From Tupaia tana (taxonomy: Eukaryota; Chordata; Mammalia; Scandentia; Tupaiidae), in assembly GCA_026018925.1 (NCBI GenBank), contig JAKSZU010000217.1, positions 1-64,000 on the forward strand: 64,000 bases of DNA, given 5' to 3'. A program made the position numbers and the translations under genes. The notes beneath the pieces are model-generated. The model did no database searches, had not been told where the DNA came from, and saw only the letters and a program-made list of their open reading frames with translations. Of the stretch, positions 24,109-33,519 are shown piece by piece. Position 1 is the stretch's first letter. Each line of letters opens with the position of its first letter.

Positions 24109-25987
24109 ATGAGTAGAAAATCTTCATTTCTCCTGAGCCCTGAAATATCTAGTTCCCAGTATCCATGTGGAAACTTCTCAGAGAATGGCTCAACTCTCCT
24201 GCCTGGGAGAAAGGAGCAGAAGGGCTTATTAACAAAACAAAAGATGGAGCTGAGAGCCAGAGAGAAACTCTACCTTTAAAAAAAACGTAAAAAGGACAAA
24301 TTACCAAAAAAATGAGGAGACAGGAGCAGAGAGAGACAGAGACCTCAGAGACACGGAGACAGAGATAGAAGGCCAGAGGGGCTCCCTACCACACTAGCTT
24401 TGCCTGCTGGAGGCTGAATTATGAGTAGAAAATCTCCCTTTCTCCTGAGCCCTGAAATATCTAGTTCCCAGTATCCATGTGGAATCTTCTCAGAGAATGG
24501 CTCAACTCTCCTGCCTGGGAGGAAGGAGCAGAAGGGCTTATTAACAAAACAAAAGATGGAGCTGAGAGCCAGAGAGAAATTCTACCGTTAAAAAAATCGT
24601 AAAAACGAAAAATTACCAAAAAAATAGATGAGACAGGAGCAGAGAGAGACAGAGACCTCAGAGACACAGAGACAGTAATAGAAGGCCCGAGGGGCTCCCT
24701 ACCACACTAGCTTTGCTTCCTGGAGGCTGAATTATGAGTAGAAAATCTTCATTTCTCCTGAGCCCTGAAATATGTAGTTCCCAGTATCCATGTGGAATCT
24801 TCTCAGAGAATGGCTCAACTCTCTTGCCTAGGAGAAAGGAGCAGAAGGGCTTATTAACAAAACAAAAGATGGAGCTGAGAGCCAGAGAGAAATTCTACCT
24901 TTAAAAAAATCGTAAAAAGGAAAAATTACCAAAAAAAATGAGGAGACAGGAGCAGAGAGAGACAGAGACCTCCGAGACACAGAGACAGAGATAGAAGGCC
25001 AGAGGGGCTCCCTGCCACACTAGCTTTGCTTGCTGGAGGCTGAATTATGAGTAGAAAATCGTCATTTCTCCTGAGCCCTGAAATATCTAGTTCCCAGTAT
25101 CCATGTGGAATCTTCTCAGAGAATGGCTCAACACTCCTGCCTGGGAGAAAGGAGCAGAAGGGCTTATTAACAAAACAAAAGATGGAGCTGAGAGCCAGAG
25201 AGAAATTCTACCTTTAAAAAAAATCGTAAAAAGGAAAATTACCAAAACAAAAAATGAGGAGACAGGAGCAGGGAGAGACAGAGACCTCAGAGACACAGAG
25301 ACAGAGATAGAAGGCCAGAGGGGCTCCATACCACACTAGCTTTGCCTGCTGGTGGCTGAATTATGAGTAGAAAATCTTCCTTTCTCCTGAGCCCTGAAAT
25401 ATCTAGTTCCCAGTATCCATGTGGAATCTTCTCAGAGAATGGCTCAACTCTCCTGCCTGGGAGGAAGTTGCAGAAGGGCTTATTAACAAAACAAAAGATG
25501 GAGCTGAGAGCCAGAGAGAAATTCTACCTTTAAAAAAATCGTAAAAACGAAAATTACCAAAAAAATAGATGAGACAGGAGCAGAGACCGACAGAGACCTC
25601 AGAGACACAGAGACAGAGATAGAAGACCCGAGGGGCTCCCTACCAAACTAGCTTTGCTTGCTGGAGGCTGAATTATGAGTAGAAAATCTTCATTTCTCCT
25701 GAACCCTGAAATATCTAGTTCCCAGTATCCATGTGGAATCTTCTCAGAGAATGGCTCAACTCTCCTGCCTGGGAGAAAGGAGCAGAAGGGCTTATTAACA
25801 AAAGAAAAGATGGAGCTGAGAGCCAGAGAGAAATTCTACCTTTAAAAAAATCATAAAAAGGAAAAATTACCAAAAAAATAGATGAGAGTGGAGCAGAGAG
25901 AGACAGAGACCTCAGAGACACAGAGACAGAGATAGAAGGCCAGAGGGGCTCCCTACCACACAAGCTTGGCTTGCTGGAGGCTGAATT
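24109..25987 (+). repeat. 5-monomer series, edition 3 with an extra monomer (six monomers)
   Basis: The order is M1 (24,109), a variant M2 (24,421), an extra monomer (24,734), M3 (25,047), M4 (25,363) and M5 (25,675). The variant M2 reads ATCTCCCTTTCTCC and TACCGTTAAAA and carries the AAATAGATGAGAC linker otherwise typical of M4 and M5. It therefore looks like an M2/M4-type hybrid. The extra monomer has GCTTCCTGGAGG, TATGTAGTTCCC and TTGCCTAGGAG, which match the monomer at 12,524. A hybrid followed by a foreign-looking monomer is what an unequal exchange would leave. Confidence 0.88.
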
Positions 25988-27872
25988 ATGAGTAGAAAAT
26001 CTTCATTTCTCCTGAGCCCTGAAATATCTAGTTCCCAGTATCCATGTGGAATCTTCTCAGAGAATGGCTCAACTCTCCTGCCTGGGAGAAAGGAGCAGAA
26101 GGGCTTATTAACAAAACAAAAGATGGAGCTGAGAGCCAGAGAGAAACTCTACCCTTTAAAAAAAATCGTAAAAAGGAAAAATTACCAAAAAAATGAGGAG
26201 ACAGGAGCAGAGAGAGACAGAGACCTCAGAGACACGGAGACAGAGATAGAAGGCCAGAGGGGCTCCCTACCACACTAGCTTTGCCTGCTGGAGGCTGAAT
26301 TATGAGTAGAAAATCTTCCTTTCTCCTGAGCCCTGAAATATCTAGTTCCCAGTATCCATGTGGAATCTTCTCAGAGAATGGCTCAACTCTCCTGCCTGGG
26401 AGGAAGGAGCAGAAGGGCTTATTAACAAAACAAAAGATGGAGCTGAGAGCCAGAGAGAAATTCTACCTTTAAAAAAAATCGTAAAAAGGAAAAAATTACC
26501 AAAAAAAAATGAGGAGACAGGAGCAGAGAGAGACAGAGCCCGCAGAGACACAGAGACAGAGATAGAAGGCCAGAGGGGCTCCCTGCCACACTAGCTTTGC
26601 TTGCTGGAGGCTGAATTATGAGTAGAAAATCGTCATTTCTCCTGAGCCCTGAAATATCTAGTTCCCAGTATCCATGTGGAATCTTCTCAGAGAATGGCTC
26701 AACACTCCTGCCTGGGAGAAAGGAGCAGAAGGGCTTATTAACAAAACAAAAGATGGAGCTGAGAGCCAGAGAGAAATTCTACCTTTAAAAAAATCGTAAA
26801 AAGGAAAAATTACCAAAAAAAAAAAATGAGGAGACAGGAGCAGGGAGAGACAGAGACCTCAGAGACACAGAGACAGAGATAGAAGGCCAGAGGGGCTCCC
26901 TACCACACTAGCTTTGCCTGCTGGTGGCTGAATTATGAGTAGAAAATCTTCCTTTCTCCTGAGCCCTGAAATATCTAGTTCCCAGTATCCATGTGGATTC
27001 TTCTCAGAGAATGGCTCAACTCTCCTGCCTGGGAGGAAGTTGCAGAAGGGCTTATTAACAAAACAAAAGATGGAGCTGAGAGCCAGAGAGAAATTCTACC
27101 TTTAAAAAAAACGTAAAAAACGAAAATTACCAAAAAAATAGATGAGACAGGAGCAGAGACAGACAGAGACCTCAGAGACACAGAGACAGAGATAGAAGGC
27201 CCGAGGGGCTCCCTACCACACAAGCTTGGCTTGCTGGAGGCTGAATTATGAGTAGAAAATCTTCATTTCTCCTGAGCCCTGAAATATCTAGTTCCCAGTA
27301 TCCATGTGGAATCTTCTCAGAGAATGGCTCAACTCTCCTGCCTGGGAGAAAGGAGCAGAAGGGCTTATTAACAAAACAAAAGATGGAGCTGAGAGCCAGA
27401 GAGAAACTCTACCTTTAAAAAAATCGTAAAAAGGACAAATTACCAAAAAAATGAGGAGACAGGAGCAGAGAGAGACAGAGACCTCAGAGACACGGAGACA
27501 GAGATAGAAGGCCAGAGGGGCTCCCTACCACACTAGCTTTGCCTGCTGGAGGCTGAATTATGAGTAGAAAATCTCCCTTTCTCCTGAGCCCTGAAATATC
27601 TAGTTCCCAGTATCCATGTGGAATCTTCTCAGAGAATGGCTCAACTCTCCTGCCTGGGAGGAAGGAGCAGAAGGGCTTATTAACAAAACAAAAGATGGAG
27701 CTGAGAGCCAGAGAGAAATTCTACCGTTAAAAAAATCGTAAAAACGAAAAATTACCAAAAAAATAGATGAGACAGGAGCAGAGAGAGACAGAGACCTCAG
27801 AGACACAGAGACAGAGATAGAAGGCCCGAGGGGCTCCCTACCACACTAGCTTTGCTTGCTGGAGGCTGAATT
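25988..27872 (+). repeat. 5-monomer series, editions 4 and 5 (M1-M4, then M1 and variant M2)
   Basis: M1 (25,988), M2 (26,302), M3 (26,618) and M4 (26,935, with GTGGATTCTTC) repeat edition 2. M1 (27,248) and the ATCTCCC-marked variant M2 (27,560) then repeat the start of edition 3. This confirms a 10-monomer super-period of 3,126-3,140 bp. The pattern breaks at 27,873, where the next monomer carries CAAGTATCC and belongs to the following duplication block rather than to the extra monomer of edition 3. Confidence 0.9.
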
Positions 27873-29508
27873 ATGAGTAGAAAATCTTCATTTCTCCTGA
27901 GCCCTGAAATATCTAGTTCCAAGTATCCATGTGGAATCTTCTCAGAGAATGGCTCAACTCTCCTGCCTGGGAGAATGGAACAGAAGGGCTTATTAACAAA
28001 ACAAAAGATGGAGCTGAGAGCCAGAGAGAAATTCTACCTTTAAAAAAATCATAAAAAGGAGAAATTACCAAAAAAATAGATGAGACAGGAGCAGAGAGAG
28101 ACAGAGACCTCAGAGACACAGAGAAAGAGATAGAAGGCCAGAGGGGCTCCCTACCACACAAGCTTTGCTTGCTGGAGGCTGAATTATGAGTAGAAAATCT
28201 TCATTTCTCCTGAGCCCTGAAATATCTAGTTCCCAGTATCCATGTGGGATCTTCTCAGAGAATGGCTCAACTCTCCTGCCTGGGAGAAAGGAGCCGAAGG
28301 GCTTATTAACAAAACAAAAGATGGAGCTGAGAGTCAGACAGAAATTCTACCTTTAAAAAAATCGTAAAAAGGAAAAATTACCAAAAAAAATGAGGAGACA
28401 GGAGCAGAGAGAGACAGAGACCTCAGAGACACAGAGACAGAGATAGAAGGCCAGAGGGGATCCCTACCACACTAGCTTTGCCTGCTGGAGGCTGAATTAT
28501 GAGTAGAAAATCTTCCTTTCTACCTGAGCCCTGAAATATCTAGTTCCCAGTATCGATGTGGAATCTTCTCAGAGAATGGCTCAACTCTCCTGCCTGGGAG
28601 AAAGGAGCAGAAGGGCTTATTAACAAAACAAAAGATGGAGCTGAGAGCCAGAGAGAAATTCTACCTTTAAAAAAATCGTAAAAAGGAAAAATTACCAAAA
28701 AAATGAGGTGAGAGGAGCAGAGAGAGACAGAGACCTCAGAGACACAGAGAGAGTAATAGAAGGCCAGAGGGGCTCCCTACCACACTAGCTTTGCTTGCTG
28801 GAGGCTGAATTATGATTAGAAAATCTTCCTTTCTCCAGAGCCCTGAAATATCTAGTTCCCAGTATCCATGTGGAAACTTCTCAGAGAATGGCTCAACTCT
28901 CCTGCCTGGGAGAAAGGAGCAGAAGGGCTTATTAACAAAACAAAAGATGGAGCTGAGAGCCAGAGAGAAATTCTACCTTTAAAAAAATCGTAAAAAGGAA
29001 AAATTACCAAAAAGAAAAATGAGGAGACAGGAGCAGAGAGAGACAGAGAACTCAGAGACACAGAGACAGAGACAGAAGGCCCGAGGGGCTCCCTACCACA
29101 CTAGCTTTGCTTCCTGGAGGCTGAATTATGAGTAGAAAATCTTCATTTCTCCTGAACCCTGACATATCCAGTTCCCAGTATCCATGTGGAATCTTCTCAG
29201 AGAATGGCTCAACTCTCCTGCCTGGGAGAAAGGAGCAGAAGGGCTTATTAACAAAACAAAAGATGGAGCTGAGAGCCAGAGAGAAATTCTACCTTTAAAA
29301 AAATCGTAAAAAGGAAAAATTACCAAAGGAACAATGAGGAGACAGGAGCAGAGAGATACAGAGACCTCAGAGACATCGAGACAGAGATAGAAGGCCCGAG
29401 GGGCTCCCTACCACACTAGCTTTGCTTGCTGGAGGCTGAATTATGAGTAGAAAATCTTCATTTCTCCTGAGCCCTGAAATATCTTGTTCCCAGTATCCAT
29501 GTGGAATC

Positions 29509-29519
29509 TTCTCAGAGAA
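29509..29519. repeat. 11-bp dyad TTCTCAGAGAA, once per monomer (example copy)
   Basis: Five-base arms TTCTC and GAGAA flank a single A, making a short perfect inverted repeat in the balanced half of the monomer. It is preserved in most monomers. Variants include TTCTCAAAGAA (near 9,763 and 12,903), TTCTAAGAGAA (near 5,978 and 31,703), TTCTCAGATAA (near 51,818) and TTCTCAGAATA (near 11,965). It is too short to form a stable hairpin by itself. A protein-binding role is possible but unsupported. Confidence 0.5.
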
Positions 29520-29622
29520 TGGCTCAACTCTCCTGCCTGGGAGAAAGGAGCAGAAGGGCTTATTAACAAAACAAAAGATGGAGCTGAGAGCCAGAGAGAA
29601 ATTCTACCTTTAAAAAAATCGT

Positions 29623-29716
29623 AAAAAGGAAAAATTACCAAAAAAAATGAGGAGACAGGAGCAGAGAGAGACAGAGACCTCAGAGACACAGAGACAGAGA
29701 TAGAAGGCCAGAGGGG
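29623..29716 (+). repeat. Purine-rich tract with AGAGAC-type subrepeats, recurring in every monomer (example copy)
   Basis: In this example 76 of 94 bases are purine on the + strand (18 pyrimidines counted). The tract runs from the A-rich stretch after the TCG site, through GAGGAGACAGGAGC and several overlapping AGAGAC or ACAGAG units, to GAGGGG. The equivalent tract recurs about 203 times at the monomer period, always on the same strand, so the array has a strong strand asymmetry. The short subrepeats suggest this half grew from a simple-sequence seed, which is inference. Minus-strand reading frames through it are rich in Phe, Leu and Ser because TTT, TTC, CTC and TCT codons dominate. This explains the hydrophobic look of the conceptual peptides without any coding function. 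Confidence 0.85.
29640..29647 (+). repeat. Hypervariable A-run after TTACC (example copy), main source of monomer length variation
   Basis: Between the conserved TTACC and TGAGGAGACAGG the monomers carry different A-rich linkers. Examples are eight A here, a longer run near 60,444, AAAAAGAAAAATG near 29,955, AAATATATACAG near 7,056, AAATAAAATG near 12,093, AAAAAAATAGATG near 24,617, AAGGAAAAATG near 35,917, and AATAAAATTAGG near 52,576. These linker types track with other variants in the same monomer and so help to define subfamilies. Homopolymer slippage is the likely mechanism for simple length changes. Homopolymer miscalls in the assembly could mimic some of it. Confidence 0.85.
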
Positions 29717-30071
29717 ATCCCTACCACACTAGCTTTGCCTGCTGGAGGCTGAATTATGAGTAGAAAATCTTCCTTTCTCCTGAGCCCTGAAATATCTAGT
29801 TCCCAGTATCCATGTGGAATCTTCTCAGAGAATGGCTCAACTCTCCTGCCTGGGAGAAAGGAGCAGAAGGGCTTATTAACAAAACAAAAGATGGAGCTGA
29901 GAGCCAGAGAGAAATTCTACCTTTAAAAAAATCGTAAAAAGGAAAAATTACCAAAAAGAAAAATGAGGAGACAGGAGCAGAGAGAGACAGAGACCTCAGA
30001 GACACAAAGACAGAGATAGGAGGCCAGAGGGACTCCCTACCACACTAGCTTTGCTTGCTGGAGGCTGAATT

Positions 30072-31990
30072 ATGAGTAGAAAATCTTCATTTCTCCTGAG
30101 CCATGACATATCTAGTTCCCAGTATCCATGTGGAATCTTCTCAGAATATGGCTCAACTCTCCTGCCTGGTAGAAAGGAGCAGAAGGGCTTATTAACAAAA
30201 CAAAAGATGGAGCTGAGAGCCAGAGAGAAATTCTACCTTTAAAAAAATCGTAAAAAGGAAAAATTACCAAATAAAATGAGGAGACAGGAGCAGAGAGAGA
30301 CAGAGACTTCAGAGACACAGAGACAGAGATAGAAGGCCAGAGGGGCTCCCTACCACACTAGCTTTGCTTGCTGGAGTCTGAATTATGAGTAGAAAATCTT
30401 CATTTCTCCTGAGCCCTGAAATATCTAGATCCCAGTATCCATGTGGAATCTTCTCAGAGAATGGCTCAACTCTCCTGTCTGCGTAAAGAGCAGAAGGGCT
30501 TATTAACAAAACAAAATAAGAAGCTGAGAGCCAGAGAGAAATTCTACTTTTAAAAAAATCGTAAAAAAGAAAAATTACCAAAAAAATATGAGGAGACAGG
30601 AGCAGGGAGGACAGAGACATCAGAGACACAGAGACAGAGATAGAAGGCCAGAGGGGCTCCCTACCACACTAGCTTTGCTTGCTGGAGGCTGAATTATGAG
30701 TAGAAAATCTTCATTTCTCCTGAGCCCTGAAATATCTAGTTCCCAGTATCCATGTGGAAGCTTCTCAGAGAATGGCTCAACTCTCCTGCCTGGGAGAAAG
30801 GAGCAGAAGGGCTTATTAACAAAACAAAAGATGGAGCTGAGAGCCAGAGAGAAATTCTACCTTTAAAAAAATCGAGAAAAGGAAAAATTACCAAAAAAAA
30901 AATGAGGAGACAGGAGCAGAGAGAGACAGAGACCTCAGAGACACAGAGACAGAGATAGAAGGCCAGAGGGGCTCATAACCACACTAGCTTTGCCTGCTGG
31001 AGGCTGAATTATGAGTAGAAAATCTTCCTTTCTCCTGAGCCCTGAAATATCTAGTTCCCAGTATCCATGTGGAAACTTCTCAGAGAATGGCTCAACTCTC
31101 CTGCCTGGGAGAAAGGAGCAGAAGGGCTTATTAACAAAATAAAAGATGGAGCTGAGAGCCAGAGAGAAATTCTACCTTTAAAAAATCATAAAAAGGAAAA
31201 ATTACCAAATAAAAAGAGGAGACAGGAGCAGAGAGAGACAGAGACCTCAGAGACACAGAGACAGAGATAGAAGGCCAGAGGGGCTCCCTACCACACTAGC
31301 TTTTCTTGCTGGAGGCTGAATTATGGGTAGAAACTCTTCATTTCTCCTGAGCCCTGAAATATCTAGTTCCCAGTATCCATGTGGAAACTTCTCAGAGAAT
31401 GGCTCAACTCTCCTGCCTGGGAGAAAGGAGCAGAAGGGCTTATTAAGAAAACAAAAATGGAGCTGAGAGCCAGAGAGAAATTCTACCTTTAAAAAAATCG
31501 TAAAAAGGAAAAATTTCCAAAAAAAAATGAGGAGACAGGAGCAGAGAGAGACAGAGACCTCAGAGTCACAGAGACAGTAATAGAAGGCCAGAGGGGCTCC
31601 CTCCCACACTAGCTTTGCCTTCTGGAGGCTGAATTATGAGTAGAAAATCTTCATTTCTCCTGAGCCCTGAAATATCTAGTTCCCAGTATCCATGTGGAAT
31701 CTTCTAAGAGAATGGCTCAACTCTCCTGCCTGGGAGAAAGGAGCAGAAGGGCTTATTAACAAAACAAAAGATGGAGCTGAGAGCCAGAGAGAAATTCTAC
31801 CTTTAAAAAAATCATAAAAAGGAAAAATTACCAAAAAGAAAAATGAGGAGACAGGAGCAGAGAGAGACAGAGACCTCAGAGACACAGAGACAGAGATAGA
31901 AGGCCAGAGGGACTCCCTACCATACCAGCTTTGCTTGCTGGAGGCTGAATTATGAGTAGAAAATCTTTATTTCTCCTGAGCCCTGAAATA
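30072..31990 (+). repeat. Island of left-array monomer types inside the middle of the array
   Basis: Six monomers (30,072, 30,385, 30,696, 31,011, 31,323 and 31,636) carry variants otherwise seen in the first 20 kb. The monomer at 30,072 matches 11,898 (GAGCCATGACATATC, CAGAATATGGC). The next four follow the order of 15,033-16,240: GTCTGCGTAAAGAG, ATCGAGAAAAGG, AATAAAAGATGG and ATTAAGAAAAC, then CAGTAATAGAAGG. The last matches 5,911 (GCCTTCTGGAGG, CTTCTAAGAG). The downstream monomer at 31,952 with CTTTATTTCTCC continues like 6,228. This copy has fewer one-base indels than its left-array relatives. Confidence 0.85.
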
Positions 31991-33519
31991 TCTAGTTCCC
32001 AGTATCCATGTGGAATCTTCTCAGAGAATGGCTCAACTCTCCTGCCTGGGAGAAAGGAGCAGAAGGGCTTATTAACAAAACAAAAGATGGAGCTGAGAGC
32101 CAGAGAGAAATTCTACCTTTAAAAAAATCGTAAAAAGGAAAAATTACCAAAAAAAATGAGGAGACAAGAGCAGAGAGAGACAGAGACGGCAGAGACACAG
32201 AGACAGAGATAGAAGGCCAGAGGGGCTCCCTGCCACACTAGCTTTGCTTGCTGAAGGCTGAATTATGAGTAGAAAATCTTCATTTCTCCTGAGCCCTGAA
32301 ATATCTAGTTCCCAGTATCCATGTGGAATCTTCTCAGAGAATGGCTCAACACTCCTGCCTGGGAGAAAGGAGCAGAAGGGCTTATTAACAAAACAAAAGA
32401 TGGAGCTGAGAGCCAGAGAGAAAATCTACCTTTAAAAAAATCGTAAAAAGGAAAAATTACCAAAAAAAAAAATGAGGAGACAGGAGCAGGGAGAGACAGA
32501 GACCTCAGAGACACAGAGACAGAGATAGAATGCCAGAGGGGCTCCCTACCACACTAGCTTTGCCTGCTGGTGGCTGAATTATGAGTAGAAAATCTTCCTT
32601 TCTCCTGAGCCCTGAAATATCTTGTTCCCAGTATCCATGTGGAATCTTCTCAGAGAATGGCTCAACTCTCCTGCCTGGGAGGAAGGAGCAGAAGGGCTTA
32701 TTAACAAAACAAAAGATGGAGCTGAGAGCCAGAGACAAATTCTACCTTTAAAAAAATCATAAAAAGGAAAAATTACCAAAAAAATAGATGAGACAGGTGC
32801 AGAGAGAGACAGAGACCTCAGAGACACAGAGACAGAGATAGAAGGCCCGAGGGGCTCCCTACCACACTAGCTTTGCTTGCTGGAGGCTGAATTATGAGTA
32901 GAAAATCTTCATTTCTCCTGAGCCCTGAAATATCTAGTTCCAAGTATCCATGTGGAATCTTCTCAGAGAATGGCTCAACTCTCCTGCCTGGGAGAATGGA
33001 GCAGAAGGGCTTATTAACAAAACAAAAGATGGAGCTGAGAGCCAGAGAGAAATTCTACCTTTAAAAAAATCATAAAAAGGAGAAATTACCAAAAAAATAG
33101 ATGAGACAGGAGCAGAGAGAGACAGAGACCTCAGAGACACAGAGAAAGAGATAGAAGGCCAGAGGGGCTCCCTACCACACAAGCTTTGCTTGCTGGAGGC
33201 TGAATTATGAGTAGAAAATCTTCATTTCTCCTGAGCCCTGAAATATCTAGTTCCCAGTATCCATGTGGGATCTTCTCAGAGAATGGCTCAACTCTCCTGC
33301 CTGGGAGAAAGGAGCCGAAGGGCTTATTAACAAAACAAAAGATGGAGCTGAGAGTCAGACAGAAATTCTACCTTTAAAAAAATCGTAAAAAGGAAAAATT
33401 ACCAAAAAAAATGAGGAGACAGGAGCAGAGAGAGACAGAGACCTCAGAGACACAGAGACAGAGATAGAAGGCCAGAGGGGATCCCTACCACACTAGCTTT
33501 GCCTGCTGGAGGCTGAATT
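31991..33519 (+). repeat. Satellite bridge: M3/M4-like monomers leading into conserved block copy 2
   Basis: The stretch begins inside the monomer starting at 31,952. The monomer at 32,265 has CAACACTCC like M3, and the one at 32,581 follows GCTGGTGGCTG like M4 and ends with the AAATAGATGAGAC linker. Monomers at 32,894 and 33,207 are the downstream copies of 27,873 and 28,186 (TTCCAAGTATCC, GTGGGATCTTC, GAGTCAGACAG). The 5,021-bp alignment can be followed back into the linker region near 32,780. Confidence 0.85.

Larger units (their letters stand above)
29443..29755 (+). repeat. Representative monomer (313 bp), close to the array consensus
   Basis: This copy serves as a reference for the monomer parts. 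Bases 1-100 or so are mixed in composition and include the recurring CCATGTGGAATC and an 11-bp dyad at 29,509-29,519. A segment with GCTTATTAACAAAAC follows. Next come a seven-A run at 29,612-29,618, a CpG at 29,620-29,621, and a purine-rich tract at 29,623-29,716 that contains an eight-A run and AGAGAC-like subrepeats. The unit closes with a conserved stretch containing CACACTAGCTTTG and GCTGGAGGCTGAATT. The 313-bp length is one below the array mean. This copy carries one variant, ATCTTGTTCC for ATCTAGTTCC, which is shared with a minority of monomers. I see no clear similarity between the two halves, so the monomer does not look like a recent dimer. Confidence 0.93.
27873..30071 (+). repeat. 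Highly conserved block, copy 1 (repeated 5,021 bp downstream)
   Basis: The seven monomers from 27,873 recur at 32,894 with a constant 5,021-bp offset (27,873/32,894, 28,499/33,520 and 29,756/34,777). Shared markers are TTCCAAGTATCC, GTGGGATCTTCTC, GAGTCAGACAG, TTTCTACCTGAGCC with TATCGATGTGG, TATGATTAGAAAATC, GAACCCTGACATATCC and GACATCGAGAC. In visible comparison the copies are nearly identical; one difference is GAATGGAACAG here against GAATGGAGCAG. The match ends in the monomer at 29,756, where the downstream copy switches to GGAACCTTC and CTGCGTGGGAG. Confidence 0.92.

Noticed and set aside
29509-29519. Heat-shock element or STAT-type site at TTCTCAGAGAA
   Set aside because: The TTC and GAA halves are separated by five bases, not the two of a heat-shock element or the three of a STAT site. 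The motif is simply part of the satellite consensus.
29612-29647. TATA-box or RNA polymerase III promoter in the A-rich segment
   Set aside because: The A-runs do not form a convincing TATA element and no A-box/B-box pair was found. Transcription cannot be inferred from sequence.
29623-29716. Retroviral polypurine tract or LTR origin of the monomer
   Set aside because: A purine-rich tract alone is weak evidence. I saw no primer-binding site, terminal repeats, target duplication or recognisable viral coding sequence, so no such origin is claimed.
29443-29755. Monomer as a diverged dimer of a ~157-bp unit
   Set aside because: The only internal resemblance (CTGAGCCCTGAAATATC with CTGAGAGCCAGAGAG) is short, weak and at the wrong spacing for a half-monomer.
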